DNA of 64,000 bases. Source: UBA4416 sp964541155. GTDB taxonomy: Bacteria > Bacteroidota > Bacteroidia > B-17B0 > Aurantibacillaceae. This document shows positions 19,332 to 27,772 of this stretch, piece after piece. Location of the stretch: the NCBI GenBank assembly GCA_964541155.1, contig CAZIPC010000001.1, positions 496,001 to 560,000 on the forward strand, in the 5' to 3' direction. A program made the translations under genes and the position numbers. A model generated the notes under the pieces. It had not been told where the DNA came from, searched no databases, and saw only the letters and a list, made by a program, of their open reading frames with translations. The first letter of the stretch is position 1, and the number at the start of each line of letters is the position of its first letter.

Positions 19332-19339
19332 CAAAATTA
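19332..19339 (-). promoter_or_regulatory. -7 promoter element upstream of the MFS gene
   Basis: Minus-strand TAATTTTG fits TAnnTTTG. It ends 18 bases before the MFS start codon, in the 66-base gap after the regulator gene, so the transporter-rhodanese pair may have its own promoter. No clear -33 partner and no obvious Crp-type palindrome were found beside it. Confidence 0.4.
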
Positions 19340-19379
19340 CAGGGTGGAAAAACGAAAACACTTTACATATGATAAGAAA

Positions 19380-19943
19380 TCACTTTTGCCCTCTGATTCG
19401 ACTTAAACTTACTGGAGTAATCCCAAGATAGGAAGCGATATATTTCAATGGTACTCTCTTTAAAACATCGGGAGATTCTTTTATTAGTGCATTATACCTT
19501 TCTTCGGCTGTATGGAATTGAAGACTCTCTATTCTGTTGACCTGATCTACTAACGCTGATTCAAATATTTTTCTAAACAGTCGTTCAATATCACGGTATT
19601 TATCAAACAGTTTAAATAATTCAATTGAATTTATTGCAATAACTTCCGACTCTTCAAGCATTTGAATTCCTTTCTTTGAAGGTCGTCCCGTAAAAAGACT
19701 CTCAAATCTTACAACAATATTGTTCTCAAATGAAAAACTTTCTGTAATATCTATATCATTTTTGAAGTAGTATATGCGAGCAACACCACTTTTAAGAAAA
19801 TAAATGGTCTTACATGTATGACCGATTGATTGCAGGTCTGCGTTCTTTTTCACATTAATAACTTTAGCAATTGATGAAATAGCATTTCGAGATTCAAGAG
19901 AAAGTTCCTGATAGTTACTAAAGTATTTTAAAAGTTCTTCCAT
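19380..19943 (-). CDS. Crp/Fnr family transcriptional regulator
   Basis: This 187-residue regulator has an N-terminal cyclic-nucleotide-binding-like beta barrel (IYFLKSGVARIYYF, residues ~47-60, and ESLFTGRPS) and a C-terminal helix-turn-helix, LKYIASYLGITPVSLSRIR. There is no Fe-S cysteine cluster of Fnr type and no clear cAMP-binding RxS motif, as in many Bacteroidota members. The true start is the ATG at 19943. The open frame continues upstream only because it reads through the tRNA-Ser gene. It lies 66 bases before the MFS gene on the same strand and is the obvious candidate to control it. Confidence 0.88.
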   Translation of the reverse strand: MEELLKYFSNYQELSLESRNAISSIAKVINVKKNADLQSIGHTCKTIYFLKSGVARIYYFKNDIDITESFSFENNIVVRFESLFTGRPSKKGIQMLEESEVIAINSIELFKLFDKYRDIERLFRKIFESALVDQVNRIESLQFHTAEERYNALIKESPDVLKRVPLKYIASYLGITPVSLSRIRGQK

Positions 19944-20010
19944 GTATGAGTAAGATAAAAATACAACTTTCTTAATTAATGAAATTGTACAAAGATCAGT
20001 AAGAAAACAA

Positions 20011-20041
20011 AAACGGAAGGCCAATTTATTGCCTTCCGTTT
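20011..20041 (-). terminator. Rho-independent terminator after tRNA-Ser
   Basis: The repeat AAACGGAAGGC, loop of nine, GCCTTCCGTTT forms an 11-bp stem with A and T tracts on both sides. It begins 35 bases past the tRNA 3' end on the minus strand and separates it from the Crp-MFS-rhodanese cassette. Confidence 0.85.
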
Positions 20042-20075
20042 TCATTTGTTTGCCAATATTTACTTTTATTGACGT

Positions 20076-20165
20076 TGGCGGAGAGGGCGGGATTCGAACC
20101 CGCGATACAGTTTCCCGTATACAAACTTTCCAGGCTTGCTCGTTCGACCACTCTGACACCTCTCC
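20076..20165 (-). tRNA. tRNA-Ser (GGA)
   Basis: A 90-nt tRNA with encoded CCA. The acceptor strand GGAGAGG pairs with CCTCTCC, the discriminator is G, the anticodon loop CTGGAAA gives anticodon GGA, and a class II long variable arm (ATACGGGAAACTGTAT) precedes the T-arm GGGTTCGAATCCC. It reads UCC and UCU serine codons. A -7 promoter element lies 12 bases upstream and a strong terminator lies downstream, so it is an independent transcription unit. It marks one edge of the Crp-MFS-rhodanese cassette. Confidence 0.97.
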
Positions 20166-20176
20166 TGATATTAAAA

Positions 20177-20184
20177 CAAAGGTA
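20177..20184 (-). promoter_or_regulatory. -7 promoter element of tRNA-Ser
   Basis: Minus-strand TACCTTTG matches TAnnTTTG exactly, 11 bases from the mature tRNA 5' end. A TTTG at 20202-20205 (minus strand) is 17 bases upstream and may serve as the -33 element. Confidence 0.65.
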
Positions 20185-20207
20185 AGTTCTAATAATGAAA
20201 ACAAAAA

Positions 20208-21389
20208 TTAAAAATCAGCATATAATAAATATTTTTTTCGAATTGCTTTAAACACATCTATTTGCGCTTTCCATGACAACCTAATGTCTTCTTGAGAAAC
20301 ATTAGAAATAATTTGATTTTTTAATTCTTCATTTCCTGCATGATAATTAAAATTAGTATCAAAAAATACAGATTGTTTACTAGGTGTTTGCTCAAATAAC
20401 AAAGACAATAGACTGATATTTATTTCTTTTTTTTGTAACTGATTATTAAATAATGTTTTTAAATCTACGCCATAGCAAATTGTGTCTTGATATTTCGGTT
20501 TTTTAGATATAGCGTTAGACTCTGGCTTAAAATTATATTTAAAATTAATAGAACTTGGGCTTCCTATTACTTGAAAAGGGAAATATGTTCCCCTTCCTAC
20601 ACTAACAATGGTACCTTCGAATAACCCCACGCTTGGATAAAATAAAATAGCTGTATCATTAGGTAAATTAGGTGATGGCTTTACTGGCAATCCAGATACA
20701 AACTTTTTTCTATCATAATTTTTCAACGAAATAATTTTGAGTTGACATTTAATAGAGTCTTTCAACCATCCTTCAGCATTTACCATTTGAGCGTATTCAC
20801 CACAAGTCATCCCATATACAATTGGAATAGAATGTAACCCCAAAAACGACTTATATTGATTTGTCATAACTGGACCATCGATATAAAATCCATTAGGATT
20901 TGGTCTGTCTAAAATAATCAATGGTTTATTGTTTTCGGCACAAGCCTCCATCACATAAGTCATGGTGGAGATATATGTGTAAAATCTAACCCCTACATCT
21001 TGAATATCATATAATACAACATCTACTCCTTTAAGATCTTCTTTAGTTGGCTTTTTATGAAAACCATACAAAGAAACAACTGTTATTTTAGTTAAAGGGT
21101 CTTTGCCACTTTTTACTTTTTCTCCTGCATCAGATGTTCCTCTAAATCCATGCTCTGGTCCAAATATCTTTACAATTTTAACTTTATGTTTAAGTAATGT
21201 ATCTACCAAATGCTTATTACTAATTATACCCGAAGCATTAGTAACAATAGCTACCTTTTTATTTTTTAACAACGGTAGATATATTTCTGTTTGTTGGGCG
21301 CCAGTAGTAATAGAGTGATATGCTTGGACATTGACTTGGGAAAAAGAAAAATAAGAAGAATATAAAATTAAAAAAAATAAAATTCGCAT
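20208..21389 (-). CDS. namZ: DUF1343 / NamZ-like exo-beta-N-acetylmuramidase
   Basis: This 393-residue protein has a signal peptide (hydrophobic residues 3-16, then FSFSQ) and the DUF1343 fold. Recognisable blocks are KKVAIVTNASG (44-54), KIFGPEHGFRG (~75-85), VVLYDIQDVGVRFYTYISTM, LDRPNPNG, and the later SVGRGTYFPFQVIGSP. The family founder NamZ removes non-reducing N-acetylmuramic acid from peptidoglycan fragments, so a periplasmic or outer-surface role in cell-wall turnover is expected. The substrate is inferred from the family only. It is divergent from the LolC/E-like gene; the two share a compact intergenic promoter region. Confidence 0.85.
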   Translation of the reverse strand: MRILFFLILYSSYFSFSQVNVQAYHSITTGAQQTEIYLPLLKNKKVAIVTNASGIISNKHLVDTLLKHKVKIVKIFGPEHGFRGTSDAGEKVKSGKDPLTKITVVSLYGFHKKPTKEDLKGVDVVLYDIQDVGVRFYTYISTMTYVMEACAENNKPLIILDRPNPNGFYIDGPVMTNQYKSFLGLHSIPIVYGMTCGEYAQMVNAEGWLKDSIKCQLKIISLKNYDRKKFVSGLPVKPSPNLPNDTAILFYPSVGLFEGTIVSVGRGTYFPFQVIGSPSSINFKYNFKPESNAISKKPKYQDTICYGVDLKTLFNNQLQKKEINISLLSLLFEQTPSKQSVFFDTNFNYHAGNEELKNQIISNVSQEDIRLSWKAQIDVFKAIRKKYLLYADF

Positions 21390-21407
21390 ATTATAAAGTA
21401 AGTTATT

Positions 21408-21415
21408 TAACTTTG
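21408..21415 (+). promoter_or_regulatory. -7 promoter element for the LolC/E-like gene
   Basis: TAACTTTG fits TAnnTTTG. It would start transcription near 21422, giving a ~65-base leader before the permease ATG at 21487. It abuts an oppositely directed -7 element. Confidence 0.45.
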
Positions 21416-21423
21416 CAAATATA
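21416..21423 (-). promoter_or_regulatory. -7 promoter element for the NamZ-like gene
   Basis: Minus-strand TATATTTG fits TAnnTTTG, 27 bases upstream of the NamZ ATG. It is directly adjacent to the plus-strand element at 21408-21415. Confidence 0.5.
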
Positions 21424-21486
21424 CTAAATACAGGCTTTTATAATACATAAAAACTAGCTTCATAATATTAATTATATTTATATCGA

Positions 21487-22758
21487 ATGATTTTTGCTAA
21501 ATATATTGCTAATAAAATTTTAAATAAAGGAAACGATATAAAAACAATATCAAGTCCTATTATTAAAATTGGAATTTTAGGAATTGCTTTAGGAATTGCT
21601 ATTATGATTATAACTGTTTCTGTAGTAACCGGCTTTCAACAACAAATCATTAATAAAACAACCACATTTACCTCTCATTTACAAATTAGTGATTATAACC
21701 AAAATCAATCGTTAGAGCCTAATCCTGTATGCCTAGATTTAGTACTATTAAATAAGGTAAAAAATTGCAAAAACGTTAAACACATTCAGTGTTTTGCTAC
21801 AAAAAATGGTATTTTAAAAACTAAAACAGAAAATGAAGGAATTATATTAAAAGGAGTTTCAAAAGATTATGACTGGAATTATTTAAAACCATACATATCT
21901 GAAGGCTCCATTTTATCAGTAAATAATGATTCTATCAGTAAATCAATTGTAATTTCGGCAACGCTTGCGAATAAATTACACATAAAATTAAATCAAAAAT
22001 TATTAGTGTATTTTATGACCAAAAAAAAATATGCAGATACAACGTTTAATGGTAAAAATTACATTAATTATGAACCAAGAGTAAAAGATTTTTATGTAAA
22101 AGGTATATATAATACAGGGTTTTCCGACTTTGATAAAAATCTAGTATTTGTAGATTTAAAACAAATTCAAAAGCTAAATTATTGGAAAAATAATGAAGTT
22201 GCTGGATATGAGGTTTATCTTAATGATTTTAAATTATTAGATAATTCTGTTGAAACCATTAATGATGCTGTTGGCTACACATACAAAGTTTCCACTGTTA
22301 AAGAACTTCAAAGCTCTATTTTTAGTTGGTTAGAGATGCTTGATATTAATGCCATTATTATTATTACATTAATGGTTATTGTTGCGTCTATTAACATGAT
22401 TTCTGCTTTATTTATATTGATATTAGAACGAACAAATTTAGTGGGTATTTTAAAAGCATTAGGCTCTTCTAGTGCTACCGTTAGACATGTATTTTTTCAT
22501 GTATCCTTTAATTTATTAATAAGAGGCTTACTAATAGGTAATTTAATTGGCATTGGATTTTGTGTAATACAATATCATTTCCATGTTTTATCCTTAAATC
22601 CTGAAACGTATTATTTAGCATTTGTACCAATTAATTTATCAATACTAGCAGTAGCATTAATTAATATTGGAACCATTATTACCTGTTTATTAATGATGTT
22701 TTTACCAACATTAATTTTAAACAAAATAACGCCAATAAAAGCTATTAGATTTAGTTAA
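21487..22758 (+). CDS. ABC transporter permease, LolC/LolE (FtsX) family
   Basis: This 423-residue protein has the MacB/FtsX topology: one N-terminal transmembrane helix (ILGIALGIAIMIITVSVVTGF, ~28-50), a large periplasmic domain (~50-270), then three helices (~285-420). The opening FAKYIANKI...ISSPIIKI is typical of Bacteroidota LolC/E-like proteins, which extract lipoproteins from the inner membrane for outer-membrane delivery. The partner ATPase (LolD-like) is not adjacent, so it must be encoded elsewhere. The 3' end overlaps the convergent BaiN-type gene by 8 bases. Confidence 0.85.
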   Translation: MIFAKYIANKILNKGNDIKTISSPIIKIGILGIALGIAIMIITVSVVTGFQQQIINKTTTFTSHLQISDYNQNQSLEPNPVCLDLVLLNKVKNCKNVKHIQCFATKNGILKTKTENEGIILKGVSKDYDWNYLKPYISEGSILSVNNDSISKSIVISATLANKLHIKLNQKLLVYFMTKKKYADTTFNGKNYINYEPRVKDFYVKGIYNTGFSDFDKNLVFVDLKQIQKLNYWKNNEVAGYEVYLNDFKLLDNSVETINDAVGYTYKVSTVKELQSSIFSWLEMLDINAIIIITLMVIVASINMISALFILILERTNLVGILKALGSSSATVRHVFFHVSFNLLIRGLLIGNLIGIGFCVIQYHFHVLSLNPETYYLAFVPINLSILAVALINIGTIITCLLMMFLPTLILNKITPIKAIRFS

Positions 22759-23971
22759 TAACATTTTTAGCAGCAATCCATGCAGTGCTCCATGCATTCT
22801 GAAAATTAAAACCGCCAGTAATTCCATCAATATTTAATACTTCTCCACAAAAAAACAAATTAGGCATTACTTTACTTTCCATTGTTTTAAAATTAATTTC
22901 TTTTAAATTAACACCTCCAGCAATAACAAACTCTTCCTTAAAGGTTGTTTTACCTTTCATTTGATAAACATCATGCGTTAATATCTGCGACAATTTATGT
23001 AATTGTTTTTTACCTAGTTCTATCCATGGCTTTGCGGTATCTATGTCCGATTTTTTAAGTATATACTCCCATAATCTTTTAGGGATATCAAATAAAGGCG
23101 TATTAACTATTAATGATTTTAAGCCTAATTGCAAACTTAATTCCTCTTTCACTTGTTCTTCATTTAAAACCCCTACCCAATTAATAGAAATGCTTACATC
23201 ATAATTTAATTTAAAAAAATCGTATGCTGCAAATGCTGATAATTTTAAAACTGCCGGGCCACTTAATCCCCAATGAGTTATTAAAATTGGCCCTGTATAA
23301 CTATGTTTTGATCCAATCACCTTAACTGTTCCATTTTTCACACTTAATCCCATCAGCTCTTTTATTGGGCTTTGCGGAATATTTAATGTAAACAAACTTG
23401 GTATTAAATCATCTATTGTATGACCGCACTGTTTTATAAAGGAATAATTTTTTAATTGATGATGCCCTCCTATACAACAAATAACAGCTGTTGCTTTATA
23501 ATTTTGATGTAGTGTTGTTATTATTAAACTATTATCTTCTTGTTTTTTTATAGCTAAAACCTCCTCATTTAAATTAACTTGTATCCCTAATTTTTGAGAT
23601 TCTGATAAAAAGCAATTAATAATCGTTTCACTTGAATTTGATTCTGGAAACATTCGCCCATCAGACTCTACTTTTAAACGAACTCCTCTTTTTAAAAACC
23701 AATTAATAGTATCCTGTACTGAAAATTGGGAAAATACTTGTCTAAGTTCTCGTTCACCACGAGGATAATGTTTAATCAAATCACTATTATCAAAACAATG
23801 ATGCGTAACATTACAACGCCCACCACCAGATATTTTAACCTTTGACAATATTTTATTTGATTTTTCCAATATAATAATTTTAACTCCAGGAAAATTTTGA
23901 GCAACATTAATTGCCGCAAAAAAACCAGAAGCCCCAGCCCCTATAATTATTACTGTTTTTAGTTCATTCAT
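22751..23971 (-). CDS. BaiN/YhiN-type NAD(P)/FAD-dependent oxidoreductase (HI0933 family)
   Basis: This 406-residue flavoprotein has the N-terminal Rossmann motif IIGAGASGFFAA (9-20), GGGRCNVTH near 49-57, the family block RMFPESNSSETI, and the C-terminal FAD-closing segment GGFNFQNAWSTAWIAAKNV. Length and motifs match the HI0933/BaiN family. Members are annotated as aminoacetone or bile-acid-type reductases, but the physiological reaction of most is unknown. It is cytoplasmic and monocistronic, facing the LolC/E-like gene tail to tail. Confidence 0.88.
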   Translation of the reverse strand: MNELKTVIIIGAGASGFFAAINVAQNFPGVKIIILEKSNKILSKVKISGGGRCNVTHHCFDNSDLIKHYPRGERELRQVFSQFSVQDTINWFLKRGVRLKVESDGRMFPESNSSETIINCFLSESQKLGIQVNLNEEVLAIKKQEDNSLIITTLHQNYKATAVICCIGGHHQLKNYSFIKQCGHTIDDLIPSLFTLNIPQSPIKELMGLSVKNGTVKVIGSKHSYTGPILITHWGLSGPAVLKLSAFAAYDFFKLNYDVSISINWVGVLNEEQVKEELSLQLGLKSLIVNTPLFDIPKRLWEYILKKSDIDTAKPWIELGKKQLHKLSQILTHDVYQMKGKTTFKEEFVIAGGVNLKEINFKTMESKVMPNLFFCGEVLNIDGITGGFNFQNAWSTAWIAAKNVIN

Positions 23972-24093
23972 TATAACATAGCAACATTAATCATAATTTC
24001 ACAAAGTTTAATTAAAATAAATAATATTCTAGTTTTTTTCTATAAAAAATTATATCTAACATCTTTTTAGTAAGTTTACATATTTGAATTTTT

Positions 24094-25425
24094 ATGCTTT
24101 GGCACATTTTAAAATATTATTTATGCTTTGTAATTGCTGTTTTTTTTAAACGCAGTAAAGTTAAAAATAGCCATTATTTAAAAGTAAAAGGGCCTGTTAT
24201 TATAGCCATGAACCATCCTAACGCTTTTATGGACCCTATTGCCTTTACTACACTTATTTACCCTCCCCGTGTAAGATATTTAGCAAGAGGCGATGCTTTT
24301 AAAAAAGGTATAGTTACAAAATTATTAGAAAGCTTGGGCATTATTCCAATATTTAGAATACAAGATGGCGGAAAAGAAGGCTTGAAAAAAAATAATGAAA
24401 CTTATGACAGAGTTAATTTACTTTTAACACAAAATAAAAAAATATTAATTTTTGCAGAAGGAATTTGCATTCAAGAAAGACGTTTACGTCCTTTAAAAAA
24501 AGGAGTACCTCGTATGGTTTTTGGAGCTATGGAAGCCCATCAACTTGATGAATTAACTGTAGTGCCCGTTGGCATTAATTATTCTAATCCCTCTCAATTT
24601 AGGGGAACTGTTTTTTTTAACATTGGAAAGCCTATTAAAATAAATGATTACATGAATTTATATAAAGAGGCTCCTGCAAAAACCATGAATCAGTTTTTAT
24701 CAGATTTAGGAATTCGCATGAAAGAATTAATAATTCATATCAATCATAAACATAACGAAGAAGTGATTGCTCATATCGAGGAAGTATATAAAACAAAATA
24801 CTACAAACAAAACAACTACAATTTAAAAAATCTCGAACATGATTTTTTATTCTCTACTAAAGTTGTAAATGCTATTAATTCTGCCGAAGAATCTAACCCA
24901 GAAGCAATTAAGGAATTACACAAAAAAACATCTCATTATTTTAAGCAATTAAAAAAATACCATTTAAAAGATTGGCTCTTAAATACCACAAAACAAAAAT
25001 CAATAAATTATACCGTTTTAACTTTCAGATTTTTAGTTTTACTACTCACTTTACCGATATATATTACTGGCGTGATAGGTAGTTATATTCCCTATAAATT
25101 AACATATATTATTGTTGAGAAAAAAGTAAAAATAATCGAATTTAAAGCATCATTTTTAATGGGGATTGGGGCTTTTTTATTTTTATTGTATTACATTATC
25201 CAATGCTTTATAATTCAATGCATTTTTCAAAATTTATGGTCAACCTTGATGCTGTTATTTATTTTAATAATGAGTAGTTTATGTTGTTTATACCTATCTC
25301 CTTTTCGTAAAAAAACATGGGGTATACTTAGGATTTTAAAACTAAAATCAACTCAACCAAATATAATAAAAACATTATCTCATCAAAGGCAAGATATTAT
25401 CCAATCATTTGAAGAGTTAATATAA
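24094..25425 (+). CDS. PlsC-like glycerolipid acyltransferase
   Basis: This 443-residue membrane protein carries the glycerol-3-phosphate/lysophosphatidate acyltransferase domain at ~25-235. The active-site motif NHPNAFMDP has His 41 and Asp 47, an HX5D spacing rather than the common HX4D, and the FAEGICIQERRLRPLKKG block matches motif III. Two to four hydrophobic helices at ~310-390 form a C-terminal membrane region. The architecture resembles the long two-part acyltransferases common in Bacteroidota. It probably acylates sn-1 or sn-2 of a glycerophosphate lipid; which position is unclear. The start is ATG, with no partner gene in the same operon. Confidence 0.82.
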   Translation: MLWHILKYYLCFVIAVFFKRSKVKNSHYLKVKGPVIIAMNHPNAFMDPIAFTTLIYPPRVRYLARGDAFKKGIVTKLLESLGIIPIFRIQDGGKEGLKKNNETYDRVNLLLTQNKKILIFAEGICIQERRLRPLKKGVPRMVFGAMEAHQLDELTVVPVGINYSNPSQFRGTVFFNIGKPIKINDYMNLYKEAPAKTMNQFLSDLGIRMKELIIHINHKHNEEVIAHIEEVYKTKYYKQNNYNLKNLEHDFLFSTKVVNAINSAEESNPEAIKELHKKTSHYFKQLKKYHLKDWLLNTTKQKSINYTVLTFRFLVLLLTLPIYITGVIGSYIPYKLTYIIVEKKVKIIEFKASFLMGIGAFLFLLYYIIQCFIIQCIFQNLWSTLMLLFILIMSSLCCLYLSPFRKKTWGILRILKLKSTQPNIIKTLSHQRQDIIQSFEELI

Positions 25426-25499
25426 TTTATTAACCATCTTTAAATTGCTATAAATTATAGCAATTTAATTACACAAAACGTAGTAAAATTGTCTTTCAA

Positions 25500-26795
25500 A
25501 TGAAGGAAGACAAACATAAATTTACACCACGCACAAAATCTCGTGTATTGTTCATAGACATGAATAGTTTTTTTGCCAGTTGCGAACAACAGGATAATTA
25601 TTATTTAAGAGATAGGCCAATTGCCGTTTGTGTGTATACTGGCAAATTTGGGTGTGTTATTGCACCATCTATTGAAGCTAAAAAATTTGGTGTTAAAACT
25701 GGCATGAGGTTAAATGAAGCTATGTTATTATGTAAAGATTTAATTCCTATTGAGACAAATCCAGAGCGATACAGGCGATATCATGTTAAAATCATGGATG
25801 TATTAAGATCTTATTGCGAAACTATTTACCCTAAAAGTATTGATGAAGCCGTTGTTGATTTAACTGATTATGAATTGATTCATAAAGATGTTATACAAGT
25901 TGCAAAGAATATAAAAAAAGATATTACTGAAAAAGTAGGAGATTGGCTCAAATGCTCGATTGGTATTGCACCTAATTCATTTTTAGCAAAAGTAGCTTCT
26001 GATATCCAAAAACCCAATGGACTAATTATCATCAATCCTGAAAATATTGATATTGTTTTAGGTCGTTTAAAATTAACTGATTTACCCGGAATTGCAGAGA
26101 AAATGCAAATACGTTTAAATAAAGGTGGTATAAAAACACCTTTAGATATGCGCCACGCATCTCCTGAAAATTTAAAAGCTATTTTAAAAAGTGTAGTTGG
26201 ATTTTATTGGCACTGCCGATTAAATTTTATAGAGATTGATTTGGACAATGAACACGATTACAAAAGTATGCAAGCCATGCGTCACTTAAATAAAGAGCAA
26301 CGCTCTTCTTACGAAGGTATTAATGAAATATTAATTGCACTTTGTTTAACTTTAGAACGAAGAATGGTTAAACGTAAAATTTTTGCTAATACACTTGCCT
26401 TTAATATAAGATATGCAAATGGTGAACAATGGGCTGATTTTTTAAATGTGAGTTCTCCTTTACAAGATGGTGCCGAAATTTACAAAGCAATAATTAATCG
26501 TATTGAAGAATTTGAAAGTAATAATGCTACTGAAAAGATTATTACCAGAGCTATTATTAGCATTTCGTTATCTGTATCTCATTTTTTAAATGACACGATG
26601 GTACAATATAATTTATTTGAAGATAATACTAAAAAAGACCACCTTAGAAAAGTGGTATATGATTTAAAAGATAAATTTGGAAAACAAAAGCTTATTCGCG
26701 CTGTTGAATTAAGAGAAGGCAATGTCATGCAAGATGTGATTGGATTTGGGTCTGTAAAAGATTTATATAATGATGAACAAACAGAATTAATTTAA
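25500..26795 (+). CDS. dinB: Y-family DNA polymerase (DinB/Pol IV-like)
   Basis: This 431-residue translesion polymerase has the catalytic carboxylates in RVLFIDMNSFFASCE (Asp 20; the steric-gate aromatic is Phe 25) and SIDEA (Asp 115, Glu 116), then helix-hairpin-helix and little-finger regions. A QYNLF pentapeptide at 369-373 fits the beta-clamp-binding motif. A 14-residue basic extension precedes the core. The stop is 2 bases before the DUF72 gene, so the two form an operon. No LexA-type box was recognised upstream. UmuC is an alternative label, but no UmuD-like partner is present. Confidence 0.9.
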   Translation: MKEDKHKFTPRTKSRVLFIDMNSFFASCEQQDNYYLRDRPIAVCVYTGKFGCVIAPSIEAKKFGVKTGMRLNEAMLLCKDLIPIETNPERYRRYHVKIMDVLRSYCETIYPKSIDEAVVDLTDYELIHKDVIQVAKNIKKDITEKVGDWLKCSIGIAPNSFLAKVASDIQKPNGLIIINPENIDIVLGRLKLTDLPGIAEKMQIRLNKGGIKTPLDMRHASPENLKAILKSVVGFYWHCRLNFIEIDLDNEHDYKSMQAMRHLNKEQRSSYEGINEILIALCLTLERRMVKRKIFANTLAFNIRYANGEQWADFLNVSSPLQDGAEIYKAIINRIEEFESNNATEKIITRAIISISLSVSHFLNDTMVQYNLFEDNTKKDHLRKVVYDLKDKFGKQKLIRAVELREGNVMQDVIGFGSVKDLYNDEQTELI

Positions 26796-26797
26796 CA

Positions 26798-27703
26798 ATG
26801 GAATTTGGCAGATTATCAAATATTGATATTATTGATTTTACGTTACCTCCAGACCATATAGGTACGTTAAAAGTTTTAGGAGGAATTAAAGCAAACAAAT
26901 GTTCTGTGCATGTTGGCTGCCCGATATGGTCGGAAAAAGGTTTTATTGGAAAAATTTATCCTAAAAAAACAAAACCAAAAGATGTCGCTAAATATTACAG
27001 TCGTCAATTTAATAGTATTGAATTAAACATCTCTCATTATAAAACATTAGATATAAATACCATTGAACATTGGGTAGATATAACAGCTAGTGATTTTAAG
27101 TTTTGCCCAAAAGTTAATCAAATTGTGAGTCATACACCACTAATTAAACAAAATGCAGACTACATGAAAGAAATCATTACTACTAATAAGCATTTTAAAC
27201 AAAAATTAGGAATGCCTTTTTTACAACTACCTCCTAATTACGATAGCACGAAGATTAATGATTTATTAGATTTTTGTGATGAAGTAGCCTTGAGTAGATG
27301 TGCTATTGAATTAAGACATGAATCATGGTTTAAAAACGAAGAAATATTAAAACACATTTGTAACTATTTTTATAAAAACAACCTTACCCTTTTATTAACT
27401 GATACTGCGGGAAGAAGAGATGTTTTACATCAGCGATTAACCACAAAAACAACCTTTATTCGTTTTGTAGCAAATGATTTACATGCAACAGATTATAAAA
27501 GAATGGACGAATGGATTACTCGATTAAAATACTGGATTGATAATGGTTTGGAAGAGATATATTTTTTTGTGCACACCCCTACCCATGAATTAATGCCCGA
27601 ATTAGTTATTTATTTTGTAACTGAATTTAATAAACGAACGGGCTTAAATGTAAAAGTTCCCAAAATTTTCTCCCCGTTTATAGAAGACCAAAAATTATTT
27701 TAA
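26798..27703 (+). CDS. DUF72 (YecE-like) TIM-barrel protein
   Basis: This 301-residue DUF72 protein has CSVHVGCPIWSEKGFIGKIYP near 35-55, the FNSIELNISHYK strand, FKFCPKVNQ, the ALELRHESW-like block (CAIELRHESWF) and LLLTDTAGRRD. The family adopts a TIM-barrel fold and its biochemical role is not established. Its start is 2 bases after the Y-family polymerase stop, so the pair is co-expressed. That pairing suggests a role in DNA repair or nucleic-acid processing, but this is inference from neighbourhood only. Confidence 0.88.
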   Translation: MEFGRLSNIDIIDFTLPPDHIGTLKVLGGIKANKCSVHVGCPIWSEKGFIGKIYPKKTKPKDVAKYYSRQFNSIELNISHYKTLDINTIEHWVDITASDFKFCPKVNQIVSHTPLIKQNADYMKEIITTNKHFKQKLGMPFLQLPPNYDSTKINDLLDFCDEVALSRCAIELRHESWFKNEEILKHICNYFYKNNLTLLLTDTAGRRDVLHQRLTTKTTFIRFVANDLHATDYKRMDEWITRLKYWIDNGLEEIYFFVHTPTHELMPELVIYFVTEFNKRTGLNVKVPKIFSPFIEDQKLF

Positions 27704-27772
27704 AACTTTAAATAAAATCTTAGATTCAATTCCTAAAACATTAAAAAAATTATCATTTTAAATATAACAATT

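Noticed and set aside
19944..20204. Extra N-terminal 87 residues of the Crp/Fnr reading frame (VSEWSNEQAWK...)
   Set aside because: This part translates the tRNA-Ser gene and its terminator; the real start is the ATG at 19943.
20029..20211. Plus-strand open frame containing EGGIRTRDTVSR
   Set aside because: It is the antisense reading of the tRNA-Ser gene, a well-known false protein.
25500..27703. Possible anti-phage or toxin-antitoxin pair
   Set aside because: Both proteins match Y-family polymerase and DUF72; no toxin, nuclease or antitoxin signature is present.
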